Shown: piece by piece, positions 59,823-64,000 of the stretch
Position numbering within the stretch: the first letter of the stretch is position 1
Layout: every line of letters begins with the position of its first letter
NCBI GenBank assembly: GCA_035259385.1
Contig: DATFWL010000316.1
Coordinates: 34,136 to 98,135 of the forward strand
DNA: 64,000 bases
Source of the DNA: QHWK01 sp035259385
GTDB lineage: Bacteria; Acidobacteriota; Vicinamibacteria; Vicinamibacterales; CAVVIG01
Direction of reading: 5' to 3'
Notes under the pieces: model-generated
What the model was told of the DNA's origin: nothing
Seen by the model: only the letters and a program-made list of their open reading frames with translations
Database searches by the model: none
Position numbers and translations under genes: made by a program

Positions 59823-60761
59823 CTAGAAGTGATGCACCTGACGCGACGAGAGGCTCTGGCCGATGATGTTGGCGCCGAGGACGAGCAGGACCAGCACCAG
59901 CGCGGCCGCCCAGGCGAGCTCGACCTGGTTCTGGAACGGCATGCCCGCGAAGTTGTAAATCAGCACGGCAAGCGACGCGGTCGGCTGCATCAGGTTCATG
60001 CGGCCGTGGGTCCAGAGCCAGTAGTTGCTGAAGAGCGCGGTGAAGAGCAGCGGCGCGGTCTCGCCGGCGGCGCGCGCGACGGCGAGCATGATGCCGGTCA
60101 GGATGCCCGGCAGCGCCGTCGGCAGCAGCACCATCCAGACGACCTGCGTGCGGGTCGCGCCCATCCCGATCGCCGCGTCCACCATCCGCGCCGGCACCAT
60201 GCGGATCGCGTCTTCGGCGGTGAGCACGATCGTCGGCAGCATCAGAATCGAGAGCGCTGCGGCGCCGGCCACCGCGGAGAATCCGCCGGTCATCAGCACG
60301 ATCGCGCCGTAGGCGAAGACGCCGGCGAGAATCGACGGAAAGCCGGTGAGCACCTTCGCGCAGAACCGGACCGTCTCGGCGACGCGGCCGCCGGTCGTCT
60401 GCGCCAGGTAGATCGCCGTCAGCAGGCCGACCGGCACCGTCACGACCATCGCCAGCGCGACGATGACGAGCGTGCCGGCGATCGCGTTGCCGAAGCCGCC
60501 GCCCTGCTCGAGCGCCGCCGGCGGCAGCTGGGTGAACACGGCGGGACTGAGCTTGCGCCCGCCACGCCAGAACAGCATCAGCACGACCGAGAACAGCGGC
60601 ACCAGCGCGATCAGCGTCATCGCCGTGACCAGCGCGTTGAGCGACAGATCGATCAGCGTGCGCGGCCGCCGAATCGATCGCTCGAGCTGCGAGAAGTCGA
60701 TGTCGACGAACGGATCGACGACGTCGGGGTGCTGGCTGACGGGATGGTCGGGCGGCGGCAT
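59823..60761 (-). CDS. pstA: phosphate ABC transporter permease PstA
   Basis: The 312-residue permease has six probable membrane helices and the PstA-type segments GFGNAIAGTLVIVALAMVVT, LTGFPSILAGVFAYGAIVL, MVPARMVDAAIGMGATRTQV and ARAAGETAPLLFTALFSNY, the last containing the EAA-like loop that contacts PstB. ATG 60761 lies 2 bases after the stop of pstC, indicating coupling. It forms the channel with PstC. Confidence 0.93.
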   Translation of the reverse strand: MPPPDHPVSQHPDVVDPFVDIDFSQLERSIRRPRTLIDLSLNALVTAMTLIALVPLFSVVLMLFWRGGRKLSPAVFTQLPPAALEQGGGFGNAIAGTLVIVALAMVVTVPVGLLTAIYLAQTTGGRVAETVRFCAKVLTGFPSILAGVFAYGAIVLMTGGFSAVAGAAALSILMLPTIVLTAEDAIRMVPARMVDAAIGMGATRTQVVWMVLLPTALPGILTGIMLAVARAAGETAPLLFTALFSNYWLWTHGRMNLMQPTASLAVLIYNFAGMPFQNQVELAWAAALVLVLLVLGANIIGQSLSSRQVHHF

Positions 60762-60763
60762 GG

Positions 60764-61822
60764 TCAGCCGGCACGGAGGCGCGCCGCCCGCTGAATGATC
60801 ATGGCGCCGATGATGTTGACGATCAGGGTGATGCCGAGCAGCACGAGCGCGGCGTACATGAGCACGCTCACCTGCCGCGCGCCGGCTTCCGGAAAATTGT
60901 TGGCGAGCAGCGCCGACAGGGTGTTCGCCGGAGAAAAAATCGACAGGCTGATCTGGTTCGAGTTCCCGACCAGCATCGCCAGCGCCATCGTCTCGCCGAG
61001 CGCGCGGCCGAAGGCGAGCACCAGGCCGCCCATGATCCCGCGCGAGGCGGTCGGAAGAATGACGGCGATCACCGTCTCCCACCGTGTCGCGCCCAGGCCG
61101 TACGCCGCCATTCGCAGCTTCGGCGGCACCGAGACCAGCGCATCGCGGCTGATCGCGGTGATCGTCGGCAGAATCATGATCGCGAGCACGAGCACCGCGG
61201 GCAGCACGCCCGGCCCGCTCAGATCGGTGGCGAAGAACGGAATCCATCCCAGCTTCAGGTGCAGCCAGTTGCACGCCGGCCGGACGAGCGGGATCACCAC
61301 GAACAGTCCCCAGAGTCCGTAGACGACGCTGGGAATGGCCGCCAGCAGCTCGACCAGATTTCTCAGGAGGTTCTCGATCTGATCGGGCAGGCGGCACCAT
61401 GTCGGGTGCAGGTGGAGGTTGGAGCGCCGCAGCGCCGAGAACACCGCCTGGCCCGCGTAGCCTTCGCTGAGGAAGATCGCCACCGCGAGGCCGAACGCCG
61501 AGCCGACGACCAGCGCGAGAATCGACGTGTAGAGCGTCCCCCACATCTCCGCGAGAATGCCGTAGCGCTCCGTGTTCGGATCCCAGACCCGGCCGGCCAG
61601 GAAGCCGATGCCGTAACGCTGCATCGCCGGCGCCGCCGACACCGCGATCCGCAGCACGATGAAGGTGACCAGCACGACGGTCAGGCAGGCGAAGAACAGG
61701 CAGGCGCCGCGGAAGATGCGATCGGTCAGCACCTGCGGCCGGCTTGGCGCGCGCGCGATCTCGCCCGAGCGGGCTTCGAACATCCCGGGCAGCGACGCCG
61801 GCGTCGTGGTCAATTCGGACAC
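60764..61822 (-). CDS. pstC: phosphate ABC transporter permease PstC
   Basis: The 352-residue permease shows PstC hallmarks: YGILAEMWGTLYTSILALVV, NLVELLAAIPSVVYGLWGLF, ILPTITAISRDALVSVPPKL, AAYGLGATRWETVIAVILPT and FGRALGETMALAMLVGNS. It starts at GTG 61822, 7 bases after the stop of the first pstS, and is directly followed by pstA. Confidence 0.93.
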   Translation of the reverse strand: MSELTTTPASLPGMFEARSGEIARAPSRPQVLTDRIFRGACLFFACLTVVLVTFIVLRIAVSAAPAMQRYGIGFLAGRVWDPNTERYGILAEMWGTLYTSILALVVGSAFGLAVAIFLSEGYAGQAVFSALRRSNLHLHPTWCRLPDQIENLLRNLVELLAAIPSVVYGLWGLFVVIPLVRPACNWLHLKLGWIPFFATDLSGPGVLPAVLVLAIMILPTITAISRDALVSVPPKLRMAAYGLGATRWETVIAVILPTASRGIMGGLVLAFGRALGETMALAMLVGNSNQISLSIFSPANTLSALLANNFPEAGARQVSVLMYAALVLLGITLIVNIIGAMIIQRAARLRAG

Positions 61823-61829
61823 GACGCGA

Positions 61830-62876
61830 TCAGTTCGACGAGATGTTCTGGACCGCGGCCGTCGCCTTCTCCACGACCGCCGGCGGCAGCGGAATGTAGC
61901 CGAGCGCCTCGGCGTCCTTCTGTCCGTCGGTCAAACCGTACTTGACCAGGTCCTGAATCGCCTGCTGCTTGTTCCTGTCGGGATACTTCTTGTAGCAGAT
62001 CAGCCAGGTGTAAGTGACGATTGGATAGGCCTCGGGGACTTCCGGATCGGCGGCCCACGCGATCATGTTGTCCGGCAGCGTCGCCGAGGCGAGCGCGGCC
62101 TGACCCGACGCGGTGTCCGCCGCGACGAACTTGCCGGCCTTGTTCTCGAGTGTCGCGAACGGCACCTTCTGGCTCGTCGCGTAGCCGTACTCGATGTACC
62201 CAATCGACCCCGGCGTCGTCATCAGGCTGGCCGTCACGCCTTCGTTGCCCTTCGACTTGGTGCCGACCGGCCAGTTCGGCATCGTGTTCGCGCCGACCGA
62301 CTTGCCGAAGTCCTGATTGACCGCGCTGAGGTGCTGCGAAAAGACGAACGACGTGCCGCTGCTGTCGGCGCGGACCACGACGTTGATCGGCGTCTCCGGA
62401 AGTTTGGCGCCGGGATTGGTCTCGGCGATCGCCGAATCGTTCCATTTGGTGATCGTGCCGAGGAAGATGCCGGCGTACGCGCGGCGCGACAACCGCAGGT
62501 TGTCGACGTCCTTCACGTTGTAGGCGAGCACGATGCTGCCGGCGGTCATCGGGAACAACTGGACGCCGCCCTCGACCTTGGCCATGTCCTCCGGCTTCAT
62601 CGCCGCGTCGCTGGCGCCGAAGTCCACCGTGCGGTCGATCACGCTCTTCACGCCGCTGCCGCTGCCCACCGACTGATAGTCGACGAGCACGTTCGAGTGA
62701 GCGGCGCTGTACGCCTTGAACCACTTGTTGTACAGAGGAGCCGGAAAGCTCGCGCCGGCGCCCTGCAGCTTCACGGCGCTGGCAGCCGCCGGATCCGACG
62801 TGCCGCCGCCGCACCCGGACACCACCAGCGCCAGGCCGGCAATCGCCACCACGGCATTCGACGGTCGCAATTTCAT
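61830..62876 (-). CDS. pstS: phosphate-binding lipoprotein PstS, first copy
   Basis: The 348-residue binding protein is the first gene of the operon. It has a lipoprotein signal (GLALVVSGC, Cys22) and the PstS core: LQGAGASFPAPLYNKWFKAY, VDFGASDAAMKPEDMAKV, VVRADSSGTSFVFSQHLSAV and PGSIGYIEYGYATSQKVPFA. AAGGAG lies about 8 bases upstream of ATG 62876 on this strand. The palindrome at 62919-62934 lies just upstream. No phoU follows anywhere in the operon. Confidence 0.93.
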   Translation of the reverse strand: MKLRPSNAVVAIAGLALVVSGCGGGTSDPAAASAVKLQGAGASFPAPLYNKWFKAYSAAHSNVLVDYQSVGSGSGVKSVIDRTVDFGASDAAMKPEDMAKVEGGVQLFPMTAGSIVLAYNVKDVDNLRLSRRAYAGIFLGTITKWNDSAIAETNPGAKLPETPINVVVRADSSGTSFVFSQHLSAVNQDFGKSVGANTMPNWPVGTKSKGNEGVTASLMTTPGSIGYIEYGYATSQKVPFATLENKAGKFVAADTASGQAALASATLPDNMIAWAADPEVPEAYPIVTYTWLICYKKYPDRNKQQAIQDLVKYGLTDGQKDAEALGYIPLPPAVVEKATAAVQNISSN

Positions 62877-62918
62877 GGGGGGACTCCTTCAGGGGTTGCG
62901 GCATCTTGTTCCGCCCAT

Positions 62919-62934
62919 GTGACAACCGTGTCAC
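62919..62934. promoter_or_regulatory. GTGACA-N4-TGTCAC palindrome upstream of the pst operon
   Basis: GTGACAACCGTGTCAC has perfect 6-base inverted arms and lies 43 bases upstream of the first pstS start. The TGTCAC core resembles half of a Pho box (CTGTCAT type), but Pho boxes are direct repeats, so the regulator may be different. The GTCAC core recurs upstream of the phospholipase gene. Confidence 0.4.
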
Positions 62935-63084
62935 GGAAGGACGACGTCCGTACAACGCCGCCGCCCGGCGGCAGCCCTGCACCGACGAGGCGACCGGTCT
63001 GGCCGCAGGCTTCAGGTAGCCGGCCGTGGGCGTCGCACGACCGTTACTGCACCGTGCGTTAATCGGCCGACGCGGGAGGATTTC

Positions 63085-63228
63085 ATGCCGCACGAACACG
63101 ACGACGACCTGGCGCCCCGGCTCGAGCAGCGGCACGACGGCGAGTCCGAGGAGTTTCCGGCGACCGAGGAAGAGTACGAGATTGCGGACGACGAGGAGAT
63201 CGACGACGACGCGATCGTCGGCAAGTGA
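63085..63228 (+). CDS. small acidic protein
   Basis: A 47-residue Asp/Glu-rich protein with no recognised family (MPHEHDDDLAPRLEQ at the start, ATEEEYEIADDEEIDDDAIV near the end). GGGAGGA directly before ATG 63085 gives strong ribosome-site support. It is followed by the DUF2934-type gene after 7 bases. Its role is unknown; the strong negative charge could bind metal ions or a basic partner. Confidence 0.55.
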   Translation: MPHEHDDDLAPRLEQRHDGESEEFPATEEEYEIADDEEIDDDAIVGK

Positions 63229-63235
63229 GGGCACC

Positions 63236-63454
63236 ATGAGCGACGGGCCGTTCTTCGGATCCTCACGGCGGCCGCCGCGCGCGCCGCGTACGCGCCAGCC
63301 GCCGCCCGAGGTGTTTCCCACACCAACGGAGATAGCCGATCGCGCCTACGAACTGTTCCTCGCCAACGGCAAGCGCGGCGAGCGCGCCGCCGACTACTGG
63401 CGTCGCGCCGAGGACGAACTGCTCGATCGCGCGGCACGACGCATCGTCGGCTGA
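63236..63454 (+). CDS. DUF2934-like small protein
   Basis: The 72-residue protein has a Pro/Arg-rich start and a C-terminal helical segment IADRAYELFLANGKRGERAA, then DYWRRAEDELL, which fits the DUF2934 pattern (RAYELW...W.RAE.EL) common in Acidobacteriota and Proteobacteria. DUF2934 function is unknown. It is likely co-transcribed with the upstream small acidic gene. Confidence 0.7.
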   Translation: MSDGPFFGSSRRPPRAPRTRQPPPEVFPTPTEIADRAYELFLANGKRGERAADYWRRAEDELLDRAARRIVG

Positions 63455-63513
63455 TCGATCTTCCGTCTGCCTTCCCATCTGCACGGCGTACTGCCCGCCG
63501 TGACCGGTTGACG

Positions 63514-63572
63514 TTTACCTGGCGTCACAAAGGATTGACGCCGGCATCGCAACGTCTTTACCTGACCGTCAC
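63514..63572 (+). promoter_or_regulatory. direct repeats TTTACCTG-N(2-3)-GTCAC before the phospholipase gene
   Basis: TTTACCTGGCGTCAC at 63514-63528 and TTTACCTGACCGTCAC at 63557-63572 repeat in the same orientation, 43 bases apart (about four helical turns), 70-128 bases before the start at 63642. Direct repeats of this kind fit binding by a response regulator such as PhoB. The assignment is inferred. Confidence 0.4.
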
Positions 63573-63641
63573 GATCGCCTCATACCTTCTCATTCCGGCC
63601 ACGCGCCATCCGTCACGCGTTCAATTTTCGAAAGGGACTCC

Positions 63642-64000
63642 ATGAACACGAGCGACCGTCGCACCTTTCTGAAGTTGCTCGGCACGCCCGCCCTGGCAGC
63701 CGCGGCGCCGCTGGACATGAGCCGGCTGCTGGCGATGCCGGCCAACGATCGGACCAGGTCGATCAACGACGTCGAGCACGTGATCTTCCTGATGCAGGAG
63801 AACCGATCGTTCGATCATTATTTCGGAACGATGCGCGGCGTGCGCGGCTTTGCCGACCCACGGGCGGTGAAGCTGCCCGGCGGCGCGCCGGTGTGGAATC
63901 AGCCGAACGGCGCCGGCGTGCTGCTGCCGTTCCGTCCCGACGTCGCGGACCTCGGTCAGACCTTCCTGCCGGATCCGCCGCACGGCTGGACCGACACGCA
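63642..64000 (+). CDS. Tat-exported phospholipase C / acid phosphatase (5' part, cut by window end)
   Basis: The visible 119 residues start with a Tat signal (SDRRTFLKLLGTPALAAAAP) and the signature of bacterial phospholipase C and AcpA-type acid phosphatases, EHVIFLMQENRSFDHYFGTM, followed by RGVRGFADPRAV. This places it among enzymes that release phosphate from phospholipids or phosphate esters outside the cytoplasm. The family is usually 400-700 residues, so most of the gene lies beyond the window. Its position next to the pst operon suggests a phosphate-starvation role. Confidence 0.88.
   Translation, partial: MNTSDRRTFLKLLGTPALAAAAPLDMSRLLAMPANDRTRSINDVEHVIFLMQENRSFDHYFGTMRGVRGFADPRAVKLPGGAPVWNQPNGAGVLLPFRPDVADLGQTFLPDPPHGWTDT

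Overview
The window is GC-rich, densely packed bacterial DNA with short intergenic gaps and many 4-bp start/stop overlaps. Two tandem Oar-type TonB-dependent receptors with N-terminal carboxypeptidase-regulatory-like domains, several Tat-exported enzymes and a DUF2934-type small protein suggest an Acidobacteriota genome, possibly Vicinamibacteria. That placement is inferred from gene content; no rRNA or tRNA gene was seen.

Layout. (1) 1-16.2 kb, extracytoplasmic catabolism: a Tat-exported SelA-like PLP enzyme, ApbE, a secreted unknown plus DUF362 pair on the minus strand, two TonB-dependent receptors, a Tat-exported RidA, a second SelA-like PLP enzyme with a beta-rich C-terminal extension, an amidohydrolase/deacetylase and a PQQ-type beta-propeller enzyme. 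The second PLP enzyme and the amidohydrolase are bracketed by two AT-rich inverted heptad-repeat elements. (2) 16.5-44.8 kb, a contractile injection system on the plus strand. It is preceded by a LuxR-type regulator whose receiver has lost its phosphorylation residues and by a small receiver-like protein. It contains sheath, tube, zinc-ribbon baseplate/chaperone-like protein, cap (DUF4255), AAA+ ATPase, tube connector, LysM, split spike hub (gpD and gpV), PAAR-like tip, gp25, two gpJ-like proteins, a gpI-like protein fused to a beta-rich domain, a 1645-residue beta-helix protein, and two probable cargo proteins sharing a CACGGSCPRC-bearing N-terminus. (3) 45.0-45.7 kb, a glycine-zipper secreted protein and a PPOX-fold protein, followed by a third heptad-repeat hairpin. 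(4) 46.0-54.2 kb, an RND tripartite efflux operon (minus strand) divergent from a NarL-family kinase/regulator pair. (5) 54.2-57.7 kb, one long protein joining an APC-type permease, a USP-like region and a complete MgtE magnesium channel. (6) 57.9-62.9 kb, a pst phosphate operon with a PstS at each end and no phoU. (7) 63.1-64.0 kb, two small proteins and the start of a Tat-exported phospholipase C/acid phosphatase, consistent with phosphate scavenging beside pst.

How parts may work together: the receptors could import an oligomeric or N-acylated amino compound, which the amidohydrolase deacylates, the PLP enzymes eliminate to an enamine or imine, and RidA hydrolyses, all outside the cytoplasm. 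The injection system has one sheath gene and no capsid, terminase, integrase, lysis or TssJLM genes, so it reads as an eCIS or cytoplasmic CIS rather than a prophage or type VI system. No recognisable tape-measure protein was found. No gene-free stretch exceeds 300 bases; the longest (45729-46020, 16245-16492, 51959-52224) are described below.
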